From IMG/VR virus record IMGVR_UViG_3300020467_000010, positions 1 to 44,158 of that record: 44,158 bases of DNA, one strand, 5' to 3'. The position numbers and the translations under genes were made by a program. Below, piece after piece: positions 1 through 8,014 of this stretch. Origin of the DNA: a virus. Positions within the stretch are counted from its first letter, which is position 1; each line of letters begins with the position of its first letter. The notes under the pieces were generated by a model that made no database searches, was not told the DNA's origin, and saw nothing but the letters and a program-made list of their open reading frames with translations.

Positions 1-6
1 CCCCTC

Positions 7-14
7 TATTTATT
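7..14 (-). promoter_or_regulatory. Possible late promoter element (AATAAATA)
   Basis: The minus strand reads AATAAATA, a one-base variant of the T4 late element TATAAATA. It overlaps the stop codon of the 51-aa gene and points out of the window. Its target gene is not visible, so this is a weak call based on the motif alone. Confidence 0.3.
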
Positions 15-165
15 GATGATAAGAAGGAGCATATCCTTCCTTCGGGTCTTTTTGTTCAGACTTAAGTCTATTATATAACTCTTTGGTTTTTGTATCACTC
101 TTACGGTGCATCCAAAGGTTCATTATAATAGTATCAAACTCTTCATTGGTTATCTTTAAGTCCAT
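10..165 (-). CDS. Small hypothetical protein, 51 aa
   Basis: A complete 51-codon frame begins MDLKITNEEFDTIIMNLWMH and ends at a TAA at positions 10-12. The start ATG (163-165) follows a GAGGT ribosome site about 8 nt upstream, which lies in the end of the preceding gene, and the two genes overlap by 23 nt. The protein is charged, with no membrane segment and no motif I recognise. The translational coupling and ribosome site support a real gene; the function is unknown. Confidence 0.65.
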   Translation of the reverse strand: MDLKITNEEFDTIIMNLWMHRKSDTKTKELYNRLKSEQKDPKEGYAPSYHQ

Positions 166-349
166 GCCTTACCTCATCTAAATTTGCTACAAGTTCGGTA
201 ACCTGTACTAGGTTCTCGATCTGTGCAAGAATGTCTGCTATATGCTTATTCACATACGGGGGTTCCGTCCTCGAAGAAAAGGATAGTGCATTCCTGAGGT
301 TTTCCTGTGCCTCTCTTAATGATTCTTCTACTTGTTGACTCAGTGCCAT
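143..349 (-). CDS. Small hypothetical protein, 68 aa
   Basis: The 68-residue product is mostly helical in composition: an N-terminal stretch (about 5-22) rich in Gln, Glu and Leu, then a second amphipathic helix (about 36-60). It could be a small coiled-coil or helical-hairpin protein. It starts at ATG 349 with only a weak ribosome site. It overlaps the next gene downstream by 23 nt and the preceding membrane-protein frame by about 100 nt in another frame. I do not recognise a family. Confidence 0.6.
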   Translation of the reverse strand: MALSQQVEESLREAQENLRNALSFSSRTEPPYVNKHIADILAQIENLVQVTELVANLDEVRHGLKDNQ

Positions 350-521
350 GATTGTCGTTCCAATGTCGAATGTTACCTGCGATAATAAAACAATTAGTTA
401 TTACTAACTGTACAAAGATAAAAGTTCTGATGATGCAGATAATATCATCATACCTCTTTGTGGTTTCGTCTTGGAAAGATCCGAGTGCGTACTTCCAGAT
501 CTTCCACACTTCACGCATCAT
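246..521 (-). CDS. Small membrane protein, 91 aa or shorter
   Basis: The frame begins MMREVWKIWKYALGSF and carries one strong hydrophobic segment at about residues 32-50 (ICIIRTFIFVQLVITNCFII), ending in NIRHWNDN. The amphipathic N-terminus followed by one membrane helix looks like a real inner-membrane microprotein, and I recall similar small proteins in marine T4-like phages. Its first or second ATG overlaps the TGA of the 25-aa gene upstream. The last 35 residues overlap the 68-aa gene in another frame and have odd composition, so the conserved part is probably only the first 55 residues or so. The function is unknown. Confidence 0.55.
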   Translation of the reverse strand: MMREVWKIWKYALGSFQDETTKRYDDIICIIRTFIFVQLVITNCFIIAGNIRHWNDNHGTESTSRRIIKRGTGKPQECTILFFEDGTPVCE

Positions 522-595
522 ACCCAGTACTTATACATTGTATATATTACACCAATTAGTACGATGGTAGCGAGTGCACCCATTACATAAATCAT
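518..595 (-). CDS. 25-aa single-helix membrane microprotein
   Basis: A 25-codon frame beginning MIYVMGALATIVLIGVIYTM sits exactly between mazG and the next membrane protein. Its ATG overlaps the mazG stop (ATGA) and its TGA overlaps the following ATGATG. Nearly the whole peptide is one transmembrane helix followed by a short basic-aromatic tail (YKYWV). The two exact overlaps and the clean hydrophobic pattern support translation. A role cannot be named; small phage membrane peptides often act on the host membrane or in lysis control, but nothing here shows that. Confidence 0.55.
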   Translation of the reverse strand: MIYVMGALATIVLIGVIYTMYKYWV

Positions 596-1278
596 ATGTC
601 ACCCTCCTTACGGTTCTCTGATTCTTCGATTGAGAACTCACCACCAGGATATCTAGCAGCAAGTTTAAGTGAGTTAGTATAGAACACTTCATCCAAACGA
701 ATGTCAAGTGCCCTTGCTGCACACGCAGCATACCATAGTACATCACCCAACTCTTTGATAAGATGCTCTTTGTTAGCATCGTTCCAAGGTTTCCCTTGGT
801 ACTTTAACTTCTTAACGATCTCACAGAACTCACCTGCTTCAGCAGTTAGTCCTTGAGATGCAGTATCTAAACGAGCAATGTCACATCCCTGTTCAGATAG
901 TTGTCTCAACCTATCAATGTATTGTATCTTATCTTTACTAGCATCAGAACAAGTCTTGTCTTGGAAGTCCATGTACTTGTCTAAGTCTATCTGAAACTTA
1001 GTCTTGTCCTTCTTCTTCTTTTCATCGGTTCTAATTTTCTCTGCTGCTTGCCATGCAGTAAACCCTTTCTGTTTGATAAACTCTTCTGGAGTTTTAGGTG
1101 TTTCATCTGCAATCTTCTTAGCACCTTCTGCCATATCATCTTTGGCATCTTGTGCAGAGTTATTCATTTCCTCTGCTACTTTCTGTGCATTGTCAGTTGA
1201 TGCAGGGTCAAAGGGTACAGGACCAGGTACTTCATTTTCATGGTCGTGGTCATGTCCGTGGGAATTCTTCTTGCTCAT
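592..1278 (-). CDS. mazG: MazG-like nucleotide pyrophosphohydrolase with N-terminal extension
   Basis: MazG-family enzymes hydrolyse nucleoside triphosphates, and in marine phages they are thought to change nucleotide or (p)ppGpp pools during infection. The catalytic pattern is clear: E147-x-x-E150 (TAEAGEFCEIVKK), then E176-x-x-D179 (KELGDVLWY). The C-terminal YPGGEF...ENRKEGD matches phage MazG. Phage MazG proteins are usually about 130-150 aa; this one is 228, with about 95 extra N-terminal residues that begin histidine-rich (HGHDHDH) and continue as a charged, helical, low-complexity stretch. The start ATG overlaps the gp41 stop (ATGA). The enzyme call is firm; the extension has no known role. 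Confidence 0.88.
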   Translation of the reverse strand: MSKKNSHGHDHDHENEVPGPVPFDPASTDNAQKVAEEMNNSAQDAKDDMAEGAKKIADETPKTPEEFIKQKGFTAWQAAEKIRTDEKKKKDKTKFQIDLDKYMDFQDKTCSDASKDKIQYIDRLRQLSEQGCDIARLDTASQGLTAEAGEFCEIVKKLKYQGKPWNDANKEHLIKELGDVLWYAACAARALDIRLDEVFYTNSLKLAARYPGGEFSIEESENRKEGDI

Positions 1279-2645
1279 ATCTTAAATGAATCGAATTTGG
1301 TGGCGGTCTTGGCAATCTCTAAGACCTCTTCTTCACTACCTGAGTCGGTAAGTTGCTGCTGTTCACAATCATACAGCTTCATCTTTGATCTGTCAATACC
1401 TATGACAAATCTTTTGTGAACTGTTGGATCATTATAACGGTTCTTTAATTGTTTAACCATTATTTGATTTACTCCCTCGAGCTCCTCTGTACTAATAAGA
1501 GCAAACATGAGGTCAGCAGTAGCAGGGAGACCAAAGGATTCGGAGGTATCAGTAAGATCCACATCAGAACTACCATATCCAGAACGAGTAGTCTGAGTAG
1601 CTGAGACGATTGGGACATTTGCTTCCACCGCAAGACCCCTAAGTTCCTCAGCAATTGCTTTAACGAACGTGTAAGAATTAACAATTGTATTTTTATAACG
1701 AGATGACGAACATATATTAAGGTAATCTATGAATATAATATCAGGACTAAACCCTTTCTTCATTGCTAACTCATTGATCAGTGACTTAAAGTGACCGACA
1801 TGAGCAGATGCAGTTGGGTATTCCTTAATGATAAGTCTGCCTTGTGTCTTTTTATTTAGCTTGTCTATCTTAGTCCTAAATTGTGCCTTACTAAAGAGTG
1901 GATCTTGGAGTTGTTGGATAGGTACATTAAGTAAGTTAGCATCTATCCTTTCTGCAATCTTCTCTTCAGCCATCTCCAAAGTAATATAGAGAACGTTCTT
2001 ACCTTGGAGTAAACTAGAACTAGCACAATGGCACATAAACAAAGACTTACCCACACCAGTACCTGCAAGAGCAATGTTGAGAGTTTTATTAGGAAGTCCA
2101 CCCTTTGTAATCTTGTTGAGGAGTTCCAGATCGAACGGAATCTTTTCCTCAATGGTGTGGTAGAAATCGTATCTTTGATCTGCGTCTCTAATATAATCGT
2201 GTCCAACTGTGTCATCAAAACTTGTACCTAATGCTTCCGACATGATATGTGGAATAGCATCCTTACTTTGTGTCTTATCCTGACCGTCAGCAATCTTAAT
2301 ACTATCCATGAGAGCAAGGTAGATAGCACGTTCCTTACACCACTTTTCTGTTGTATCTAACAACCAATCTTTATTATAATGATCTCTATCAATCCTATTA
2401 TCTAGGAAATCTTCGATCTCCTTAATGATTTCTTCACTTATATCTCTCCTTTTTTCTACCTCAATCTTAAGTGCCTGAGGTTCAGGCATTGCAGAGAACT
2501 CCTGTACATACTCCTGTACAGCAGTAAACAAAACCTTATTATTAATGGTGTCAAAATAATCATCCTTAAGAAAAGGCATGACTTGCCTACAATAATTCTC
2601 ATCAAGGATGAGTTTACTGAGGGTGATCTCTTCGATCTTTTGCAT
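1275..2645 (-). CDS. 41: gp41 replicative DNA helicase (DnaB-like)
   Basis: This is the T4 gp41-type hexameric 5'-3' helicase that unwinds the fork ahead of gp43. Counted from the preferred start, the RecA-like core has a Walker A GTGVGKS at 195-201, a Walker B IIFIDYLN near residue 300, and a sensor segment ATQTTRSGYGS. The N-terminal 150 residues form the helical domain. The length, 456 aa, is close to the 475 of T4 gp41. I chose ATG 2645, which overlaps the TAA of the upstream oxygenase (TAATG), over a GTG at 2678 that would add 11 residues. The gene overlaps mazG by 4 nt. Confidence 0.95.
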   Translation of the reverse strand: MQKIEEITLSKLILDENYCRQVMPFLKDDYFDTINNKVLFTAVQEYVQEFSAMPEPQALKIEVEKRRDISEEIIKEIEDFLDNRIDRDHYNKDWLLDTTEKWCKERAIYLALMDSIKIADGQDKTQSKDAIPHIMSEALGTSFDDTVGHDYIRDADQRYDFYHTIEEKIPFDLELLNKITKGGLPNKTLNIALAGTGVGKSLFMCHCASSSLLQGKNVLYITLEMAEEKIAERIDANLLNVPIQQLQDPLFSKAQFRTKIDKLNKKTQGRLIIKEYPTASAHVGHFKSLINELAMKKGFSPDIIFIDYLNICSSSRYKNTIVNSYTFVKAIAEELRGLAVEANVPIVSATQTTRSGYGSSDVDLTDTSESFGLPATADLMFALISTEELEGVNQIMVKQLKNRYNDPTVHKRFVIGIDRSKMKLYDCEQQQLTDSGSEEEVLEIAKTATKFDSFKI

Positions 2646-3211
2646 TAGAGGTAGTGTAAATAAGTGCTGACCACCCACTTGTCATGAGACAGGGGTGCTT
2701 TTCCTGAGTGAGGGAACATCCATGAAGGAGGGAATACCAAGGCACTGCCCTCCTTTGGTTGGATGCTGTAATCTATATTATGAAAGCATGTTTCTCCACC
2801 TTTGTCAACATCATTAAGATAAAAGAACAAGGCAAGGAATCTTCTAGCACTATCATGGTTACCTACATCCACATGTAGATCAAACCTATCATTCTTTTCT
2901 TTATCATAGTGCTTGAGTTTAATTTGCTCAAATGAATTTTCTATTGGCCAGAAGTCTTTACAATTGACCTCTGCCATATAGATCTCAGAGAGACGCTTGA
3001 TATATTGGATCAATTGTTGATGAATCTTAACCCATTCATCCTTAGGATTTTCTTTCTCAATCTCATGGGTAATGTTAAACATATTCCATTGAGGTCTACC
3101 CTTCTGCTCCCACCTTTCTAGTTCAGTTTTCTTTCCTAGATCAATGATATTACGACAGAGACTGGGATCTAATGCCAGAGGGTAGTGTCTGACATAATCT
3201 TTAAGCTCCAT
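2645..3211 (-). CDS. 2OG-Fe(II) oxygenase family protein
   Basis: The 188-aa protein has the double-stranded beta-helix signature of 2-oxoglutarate/iron dioxygenases: H113-x-D115 (FDLHVDV), then [15 protein letters not shown], and a distal iron-ligand candidate H168 in FPHSG. The start at ATG 3211 is set by an AGGAG ribosome site 7-8 nt upstream inside the end of uvsX; the longer frame to 3238 is not needed. It sits between uvsX and gp41. Such enzymes could hydroxylate proteins or nucleobases; the substrate cannot be told from the sequence. This is one of three oxygenase-like genes in the window. Confidence 0.85.
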   Translation of the reverse strand: MELKDYVRHYPLALDPSLCRNIIDLGKKTELERWEQKGRPQWNMFNITHEIEKENPKDEWVKIHQQLIQYIKRLSEIYMAEVNCKDFWPIENSFEQIKLKHYDKEKNDRFDLHVDVGNHDSARRFLALFFYLNDVDKGGETCFHNIDYSIQPKEGSALVFPPSWMFPHSGKAPLSHDKWVVSTYLHYL

Positions 3212-4220
3212 ATCCGAACTCCTTAGCAGCAACTTCATCTAGTGCTTGTAGAACTTCGGGTGTGAAATATTTCTCTGGGTTACTCAAGATTTGTTTAGGA
3301 TATAGATTAACTTCTCCCATCTTATATCTGTTACCTATTCTTGTAAACACTCCGTGTTTCTCTCCTAACTCAAGAAGACCATAATACTTATCAAGTCCTC
3401 TCTCATCATAGAATAGTCTTGATTCTATCTTAGCATTCTCTTTGGTGAACCTAGACTTCTTAGTCTCACATTTGATAATGTTACCGATCACATCCTTACC
3501 ATCTTTCTCTTTAGATTTGCTGAGGTATATGATAGTAGATGCTGCATACTTAAGACCACTACCACCACCCATCTCTTTCATAGGTACATAAGCACCCACT
3601 ACATCATAGGTATGGTTGGTAACAATCATTGGTACATTTGCTTTACCTAATTTGAGAGTAAGAACTCTGAAGATAGACTTAACAACCTGTGCTCTAGTCA
3701 TGTCACGAGTATCTTTACCTGCTTCAGTATCTTCTACCTCTTTACTGGTAGATAACATACCAAGACTATCTAACACAAACATCAATGGTTTACGTTCTTC
3801 TTCTTTCTGTGCCAGATACTTATCAATAATCTTAATTGCTTGCTGACGAAACTCCTGTACAGTTACAACAGGCACAATCATCATACGATTAGAATCGATA
3901 CCACGACTCTCAATCATCTCTTTACTTATAGCACTCTCAGACTCAAAATAAATAACCCCACCATCACTATGGTCGTTGAGGAAAGACTGTACAATCCCAA
4001 GACAAAAATAAGTTTTGCCTGTACTCGACTCACCTGCGAGAGCTGTGATCTTGTTCCCTGGAACTCCACCTTTGATGCTTCCTGAGACAAGAGCGTTAAA
4101 GAGGTAACTGCCCGTGTCGATAAAATTATTTGTGTCACCAGAAGCGACACCATCACTAACGATACTAGCGTATTCATTACCTATTTCTCCTGCTATGTCC
4201 TGTAAAAATGAACTTGTCAT
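3201..4220 (-). CDS. uvsX: UvsX RecA-like recombinase
   Basis: UvsX forms filaments on ssDNA and drives strand exchange and recombination-dependent replication. The Walker A motif GESSTGKT is at 63-70, followed by [14 protein letters not shown], a Walker B FVLDSLG, and the DNA-binding-loop region [14 protein letters not shown]. Length from ATG 4220 is 339 aa (T4 UvsX is 391). That start overlaps the gp43 stop as ATGA; the frame extends another 14 residues upstream, but those would lie in the gp43 end. It forms a recombination set with uvsW, uvsY and 46/47 elsewhere in the window. Confidence 0.95.
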   Translation of the reverse strand: MTSSFLQDIAGEIGNEYASIVSDGVASGDTNNFIDTGSYLFNALVSGSIKGGVPGNKITALAGESSTGKTYFCLGIVQSFLNDHSDGGVIYFESESAISKEMIESRGIDSNRMMIVPVVTVQEFRQQAIKIIDKYLAQKEEERKPLMFVLDSLGMLSTSKEVEDTEAGKDTRDMTRAQVVKSIFRVLTLKLGKANVPMIVTNHTYDVVGAYVPMKEMGGGSGLKYAASTIIYLSKSKEKDGKDVIGNIIKCETKKSRFTKENAKIESRLFYDERGLDKYYGLLELGEKHGVFTRIGNRYKMGEVNLYPKQILSNPEKYFTPEVLQALDEVAAKEFGYGA

Positions 4221-6703
4221 CCGAAAATATGCTCCAATGTAACTTTTTTTTCTGGTGTCCAACCTATTGCATCAAGGATACCCTTAATAGGAGACAAGAA
4301 ACTCTTGTCAAATTGTACCTCATAATCCACTGATCCGTCAAGTTCGAACTCGGTTGGAAGAGTCTGGAAGAATGAGATAACATTCTCTCCTATGCGATTA
4401 GGTTTACGAAGGTAAAGGTATTTGATCTTCTCACCCTCTTGGATGAAAGGAAACTTGTTTTGTATCTTATGCTTCTTCACATAATGATTATAAAGTAGAG
4501 ATCCACGAACGTGTATAGGACACCCCTTACCATATATGTCCTTGGTGGATGTAAACTTTTCTATGTTATTGCAACTACGAGGAAATGATATATCCTCCAA
4601 TGGCATAGACTCAAACTTCTTTCTAAACTGTGCAATGAATTTCTGCACATCAGATTCTTGTTTGGTCATGACCAACTCAAGTGCTTCTTTAATAGCACCT
4701 CTGCATGGCATAGGTGTGGAAGACTTAACTGCTTCGATACCCATCATCTTTAGTTTAGGTTCAGCATACTGAACACCCTCACTATTCCATACATTTAAGA
4801 TGTATCGTTTCTTGGCAGTCCATATACCTTTGTTGGCAATGTTCTCCCTCTTCATGACCATCTTCTGAGAGTATGCGTTTACATAGGTGGCCAACTCCTC
4901 GTAAGAATTCTCGATATACTTCTCAAATTCCACGTCACACACCTTCTCAAGGAACCTAAGTGTGCTTTGATCGCTCTTCTCTCTGTTCTGGAATACCTTC
5001 TCCACAAGAGGACCAAGGTGCAAGTAAATGCTATCGGTATCACTAGCAATAACGTAATCATAATCTTCTGTCTTTAATAATTTGTTGAGGTAAGTATTCA
5101 TCTTATTCTCTATCCATCTGATAGAGACCTGTCCTGATAATGTGATTGCTTCAGCATTAGCAAGATTGTAATACCTAAAGTATTGGTTACCAATAGCACC
5201 ATAGGCAGAGTTAAGTTGGATCTTTCTTGCCATCTGGATGTTATTAAACTTAGAAATATCTTTCCTAAGTTTATCGGAAGGAGAACTTTCATAGTCCTTC
5301 TTCGCTTGTATCATCTTCTTCTTATAGATCGTACGTTCATCGTAGATCCTTTGCATTATTTCTGGAAGAAAACCGTGGATGTCCCTTCTATACTGTGCTC
5401 CATTGGCACACACTGCAAAATCTCCAGAGATTTGTACATCTCTAGCGAGCAATCCTTCCACAGATGCGGATGGATGTCTTCTATCCACCAAGGTTTCTGG
5501 GCTAATGTTGTACTGCATGATGAGATGAGGGTACAGACTATTGAGATCAAAACTGACGACCCAATCGTACATACCTGGTTTAGGTTCCTTGACGTAGGCA
5601 CCTGCGTATTGTTCATTCTTACGTTCTCCTCTTTTCGGTGGGACAACAACGTTTCTCTTTTTAAGATCGTTGTATATTAATGTGTCCCACATTCGCACCT
5701 GTGAATACACATCAGACAAGTTAACCTTAGCGTCATATGCTAAGGACAATGCTAACTCAATCAGTTTCATCTTGCCTTCCAACTGGTCAACAAGTTCCAC
5801 GTCATGAATATTATATTCTACGAACTTCTGCCAATCATTTGTATAGAATGCTTTAAAGTTCTCATACTCACTGTGATCTAACTTGTTCTCACCTAGTTCG
5901 ACTTCAGCAATATGATCCAGACGATAAGATGCTTGTGCTGAATAAGTAAACTTCTGATACAAATCAAGATAGTCAAGGACCGTAACACCTGCAATATCAT
6001 ATGCAAGTTGCTTACGACCCCTGATAACTATCTCCCGATCCAATACTCTGTTCCACGGAGACAGAGATTTCTTCCACTTCTCACCTAACACACGCTCGAC
6101 CCTGCGACAAATGTATGGAATATCATACAAGTTGCAGTTCCATCCAGTAATGACATCAGGAGTTCCAGAGACCCACCACTGTAGGAAGTCCTCTAGCAAC
6201 TCTGATTCCGTATTAAATAACCTGTACTCATGTTCCCCTTGGAACTCACGAGTACCCCAAGTAGTAATCTTCTTGGTGATGAGATTCTTCATCGTAATAC
6301 AAAGCATCTCTTCACGACACTCCTCTACAGAAGGGAATCCATTATCACATGCGACCTCGATGTCAATCGTATAGATCTTCATCAGATCCATATCGAAATC
6401 AATCTCATCAGGAAATTTATCTGCTATGAATTGATATACAAATCTATCATACCCATGCACCTCTAGACCTTCCACATTCTCGTACTTCTCAATGAAAGAA
6501 CGAGCATCCCTAGCTCCATCGAACCTTTTGGGATGAGCATACCGACCATCTAGAGTTTTATATTTTGACTTCTTGGTTTGATCCTGAGGTACAAAATATA
6601 ACAGGGGTCTGATCTTCTCACGATAAGTGATGGCATCACCATCTTCATACCCTCGGTAAAGGATATCATCACCAAGAAGTAATACGTCTGTATAAAAACC
6701 CAT
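4217..6703 (-). CDS. 43: gp43 family B DNA polymerase
   Basis: This is the replicative polymerase with proofreading. The 3'-5' exonuclease motifs are D114/E116 (YTIDIEVA), [12 protein letters not shown] at 186-197, and YNIHDVELV near 297-305. The polymerase motifs are A (SFDLNSLYP, ending at 392), B (KIQLNSAYG, 494-502) and C (ASDTDS, with DTDS at 555-558). At 828 aa it is shorter than T4 gp43 (898) but complete, in one uninterrupted frame with no intein or split. The start ATG overlaps the TAA of the 62-aa gene upstream. A consensus sigma70 promoter lies about 46 nt upstream, inside that gene. Confidence 0.97.
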   Translation of the reverse strand: MGFYTDVLLLGDDILYRGYEDGDAITYREKIRPLLYFVPQDQTKKSKYKTLDGRYAHPKRFDGARDARSFIEKYENVEGLEVHGYDRFVYQFIADKFPDEIDFDMDLMKIYTIDIEVACDNGFPSVEECREEMLCITMKNLITKKITTWGTREFQGEHEYRLFNTESELLEDFLQWWVSGTPDVITGWNCNLYDIPYICRRVERVLGEKWKKSLSPWNRVLDREIVIRGRKQLAYDIAGVTVLDYLDLYQKFTYSAQASYRLDHIAEVELGENKLDHSEYENFKAFYTNDWQKFVEYNIHDVELVDQLEGKMKLIELALSLAYDAKVNLSDVYSQVRMWDTLIYNDLKKRNVVVPPKRGERKNEQYAGAYVKEPKPGMYDWVVSFDLNSLYPHLIMQYNISPETLVDRRHPSASVEGLLARDVQISGDFAVCANGAQYRRDIHGFLPEIMQRIYDERTIYKKKMIQAKKDYESSPSDKLRKDISKFNNIQMARKIQLNSAYGAIGNQYFRYYNLANAEAITLSGQVSIRWIENKMNTYLNKLLKTEDYDYVIASDTDSIYLHLGPLVEKVFQNREKSDQSTLRFLEKVCDVEFEKYIENSYEELATYVNAYSQKMVMKRENIANKGIWTAKKRYILNVWNSEGVQYAEPKLKMMGIEAVKSSTPMPCRGAIKEALELVMTKQESDVQKFIAQFRKKFESMPLEDISFPRSCNNIEKFTSTKDIYGKGCPIHVRGSLLYNHYVKKHKIQNKFPFIQEGEKIKYLYLRKPNRIGENVISFFQTLPTEFELDGSVDYEVQFDKSFLSPIKGILDAIGWTPEKKVTLEHIFG

Positions 6704-6891
6704 TAAGTAAGTGCTCTGTACTTCTCCGCTATTTCAGGAGATGGATCAATTATAGTAAAAACATTGTCACTTGTCAAGAACAAGTCACGTTGATCCGTAT
6801 GCAAAGGATACTTCTCTAATGCACCGTCCTTAGTAATCATCATGCAATTTTCTATCAGAATGGATGGTTCTTCATCCAACTCTGTCATCAT
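6703..6891 (-). CDS. Small hypothetical protein upstream of gp43, 62 aa
   Basis: The likely product starts MMTELDEEPSILIENCMMIT and ends EIAEKYRALT, with its TAA overlapping the gp43 ATG. The frame is open to 6942, but residues upstream of ATG 6891 lie in the C-terminal end of the preceding gene, so the shorter start is preferred. It is acidic and globular, with no membrane segment and no motif I can name. I recall a similar small protein in this position in related phages. It contains the gp43 sigma70 promoter within its coding sequence. Confidence 0.7.
   Translation of the reverse strand: MMTELDEEPSILIENCMMITKDGALEKYPLHTDQRDLFLTSDNVFTIIDPSPEIAEKYRALT
6749..6777 (-). promoter_or_regulatory. 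Consensus sigma70 promoter upstream of gp43
   Basis: On the minus strand a perfect TTGACA (6772-6777) is separated by exactly 17 nt from a perfect TATAAT (6749-6754). Transcription should start near 6742, giving a leader of roughly 40 nt before the gp43 ATG at 6703. The site lies inside the 62-aa gene. It would let the host polymerase express DNA polymerase, uvsX and helicase early. Confidence 0.75.
6769..6785. repeat. Inverted repeat over the -35 box of the gp43 promoter
   Basis: Perfect 6-bp arms ACTTGT and ACAAGT are separated by 5 nt and span the TTGACA box. This is the layout of an operator, although no regulator is identified. The arms are short enough that chance is possible. Confidence 0.4.
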
Positions 6892-7252
6892 TCCCATCAG
6901 GTGTATCAGGGGGTTTGATTGTAGTATCAGTATCTTTAGCATTTTCTTCTAGTAGTTCATTGTATTTGGACAGAAGGTTGTCATGTGGTTCATATATTAA
7001 TGCAACCGAGGGTATCGGTACCATGATGTATGAATGTTTAGAAAGTGGCACATAGGTTTGGAACTCAACGTCCAAGTGATCTAAGTCCATTGACTCTCCT
7101 TCTTCTAATAGCATCGCTTTGTTAGGTTGTAGCGTAAGTGCATAGGCAAAGTCTAACTTGTAAGCAAGAGGTGTACCATCTTGGTTACGCATCTCCTTAA
7201 CGTCAGCTATAACGTCCTCTCCGTTTTGCATTCTTACGACCCTTACGCTCAT
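6872..7252 (-). CDS. Conserved hypothetical protein, possibly Sm-like, 126 aa
   Basis: The protein begins MSVRVVRMQNGEDVIADVKE, a beta-strand/Gly pattern like the first strands of an Sm-like barrel (V-x-NGE-x-V-x-x-V). Near the end of the fold comes HSYIMVPIPSVALIYEP, then a charged tail ending in a Pro/Asp-rich linker. It shares this plan with the 152-aa protein at 28450-28908: a GE-x-I/V turn, a late hydrophobic I-x-P/S-V strand, then a charged helix. The start ATG 7252 has GGAG about 6 nt upstream. It overlaps both neighbours. If Sm-like, it could bind RNA, but that is inference only. Confidence 0.65.
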   Translation of the reverse strand: MSVRVVRMQNGEDVIADVKEMRNQDGTPLAYKLDFAYALTLQPNKAMLLEEGESMDLDHLDVEFQTYVPLSKHSYIMVPIPSVALIYEPHDNLLSKYNELLEENAKDTDTTIKPPDTPDGNDDRVG

Positions 7253-7445
7253 AGTCTTTCTCCATTAGTTGATTAAATGTTGTCTTTACTAAGTCAGTAA
7301 AGGATCTTCTTGCAGAGATATTCTTTTCCTCTGCGAGGATGTGTACCATCTGCATAAACTCTTCAGTATACTCAGGTGGTATGTCCACAGTTAGGGTTTC
7401 TGCCTTATCATTATACCGATGGCATAGGTTTACATACATGTTCAT
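7203..7445 (-). CDS. Small basic hypothetical protein, 80 aa
   Basis: The frame is open from a TTG at 7463, but the first ATG is 7445 (MNMYVNLCHRYN) and a second lies at 7439; the TTG start would fall in the hairpin tail. After a short beta-rich start comes a helical segment (EFMQMVHILAEEKN), then ISARRSFTDLVKTTFNQL and a strongly basic tail (KGRKNAKRRGRYS). The shape suggests a small nucleic-acid-binding protein, but I do not recognise a family. No strong ribosome site is seen. It is the first gene after the hairpin at 7464-7486 and overlaps the next gene by 50 nt. Confidence 0.65.
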   Translation of the reverse strand: MNMYVNLCHRYNDKAETLTVDIPPEYTEEFMQMVHILAEEKNISARRSFTDLVKTTFNQLMEKDYERKGRKNAKRRGRYS

Positions 7446-7463
7446 AGTGTTATTGGCAAACAA

Positions 7464-7486
7464 AAAGAGACCTCTGGGGTCTCTTT
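7464..7486 (-). terminator. Intrinsic terminator or leader hairpin
   Basis: A 9-bp perfect stem (AAAGAGACC and GGTCTCTTT) with a 5-nt loop is followed on the minus strand by five T. It ends the transcript of the 83-aa gene. A candidate -10 box lies just upstream (7495-7500), so the hairpin could also form the very 5' end of the next transcript. Confidence 0.75.
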
Positions 7487-7490
7487 AGTT

Positions 7491-7507
7491 GTACATTATA
7501 TATGTAC
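7491..7507. repeat. Inverted repeat enclosing a TATAAT box
   Basis: Perfect arms GTACAT and ATGTAC flank 5 nt. The minus strand contains TATAAT at 7495-7500 inside the repeat, with a poor -35 (TTGTAT) 16 nt further up. It could be a weak regulated promoter for the 80-aa gene and those after it. Confidence 0.4.
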
Positions 7508-7508
7508 G

Positions 7509-7760
7509 TTATTCAGATACAATTTTCAGTCCACCAGAAAGTTTTGCTTCCAGTTTATGAAGATGTTCTAGCACATGGTCTAATTTAGTACTGAGTTCAG
7601 CAACAGAGTCAATAATCTGAACGTGTTGTGGATCTGAATACTCAACATTAAATACACTTCCATCACTTCCCTCTGGATATGATGTAACTGTTACACCTGC
7701 TGTAGTAGGAACAGGTGTCGGCTTAGGATCTATCTGTAAATCAATGTCTGACGCTTTCAT
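7509..7760 (-). CDS. Hypothetical protein with C-terminal coiled coil, 83 aa
   Basis: The 83-aa product starts MKASDIDLQIDPKPTPVPTT, has a Pro/Thr-rich N-terminal half and ends in a likely coiled coil (SVAELSTKLDHVLEHLHKLEAKL, about 52-74). There is no signal peptide or membrane helix. It is transcribed from its own sigma70-like promoter (7783-7811) and ends just before a terminator, so it may be a single-gene unit. I do not recognise a family. Confidence 0.7.
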   Translation of the reverse strand: MKASDIDLQIDPKPTPVPTTAGVTVTSYPEGSDGSVFNVEYSDPQHVQIIDSVAELSTKLDHVLEHLHKLEAKLSGGLKIVSE

Positions 7761-7782
7761 TTGTTTCTCTCTACTAGGGTTT

Positions 7783-7811
7783 ATGTTAACACATTATTAT
7801 GTATGTGTCAA
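7783..7811 (-). promoter_or_regulatory. Sigma70-type promoter for the 83-aa gene
   Basis: The minus strand has a perfect TTGACA (7806-7811), a 17-nt spacer and TAACAT (7783-7788, 4 of 6 matches to TATAAT). The -35 box overlaps the stop of the 58-aa gene, and transcription would start about 15 nt before the ATG at 7760. Confidence 0.6.
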
Positions 7812-7984
7812 TAATCATCAAAAGATGTATTTGATTCTACCCATTCAGCGTTGTTTCTACAATAGGCATCAGCATCTATTTTCATGTGCAGGTGTGCACC
7901 TGTATGAATACCCTCTATCATTGCTACCATGCCAAGAACCATGACTGGTAGCATCCATAGAGGGTGACTCATTATCTTACCCAT
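7808..7984 (-). CDS. 58-aa membrane protein
   Basis: The frame begins MGKIMSHPLWMLPVMVLGMV, with one membrane helix (about residues 9-26). The helix is followed by HTGAHLHMKIDADAYCRNNAEW, a hydrophilic tail with three histidines and one cysteine. ATG 7984 has no good ribosome site; ATG 7972 (MSHPLWML) is preceded by GGGTAAG and may be the true start. A late-type element lies about 22 nt upstream. The Met-rich helix and His tail are unusual, but I cannot assign a function. Confidence 0.65.
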   Translation of the reverse strand: MGKIMSHPLWMLPVMVLGMVAMIEGIHTGAHLHMKIDADAYCRNNAEWVESNTSFDDY

Positions 7985-8006
7985 AGGGAAGAAATATAAC
8001 TGTCTC

Positions 8007-8014
8007 TATTTAGA
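8007..8014 (-). promoter_or_regulatory. Possible late promoter (TCTAAATA variant)
   Basis: The minus strand reads TCTAAATA across the stop codon of hsp20, about 22 nt before ATG 7984. Two short arms, TCTCTA and TAGAGA (8004-8017), make the site a small palindrome. It is similar to the site at the gp20 stop. Confidence 0.4.

Noticed and set aside
5183-5680. A 165-aa open frame on the plus strand
   Set aside because: It lies entirely inside gp43 on the opposite strand, has no ribosome site, and its composition follows the polymerase coding sequence. Shadow frame.
7744-7944. A 66-aa plus-strand frame
   Set aside because: The minus strand here encodes the 58-aa membrane protein with a promoter and a sensible start; the plus frame lacks a ribosome site.
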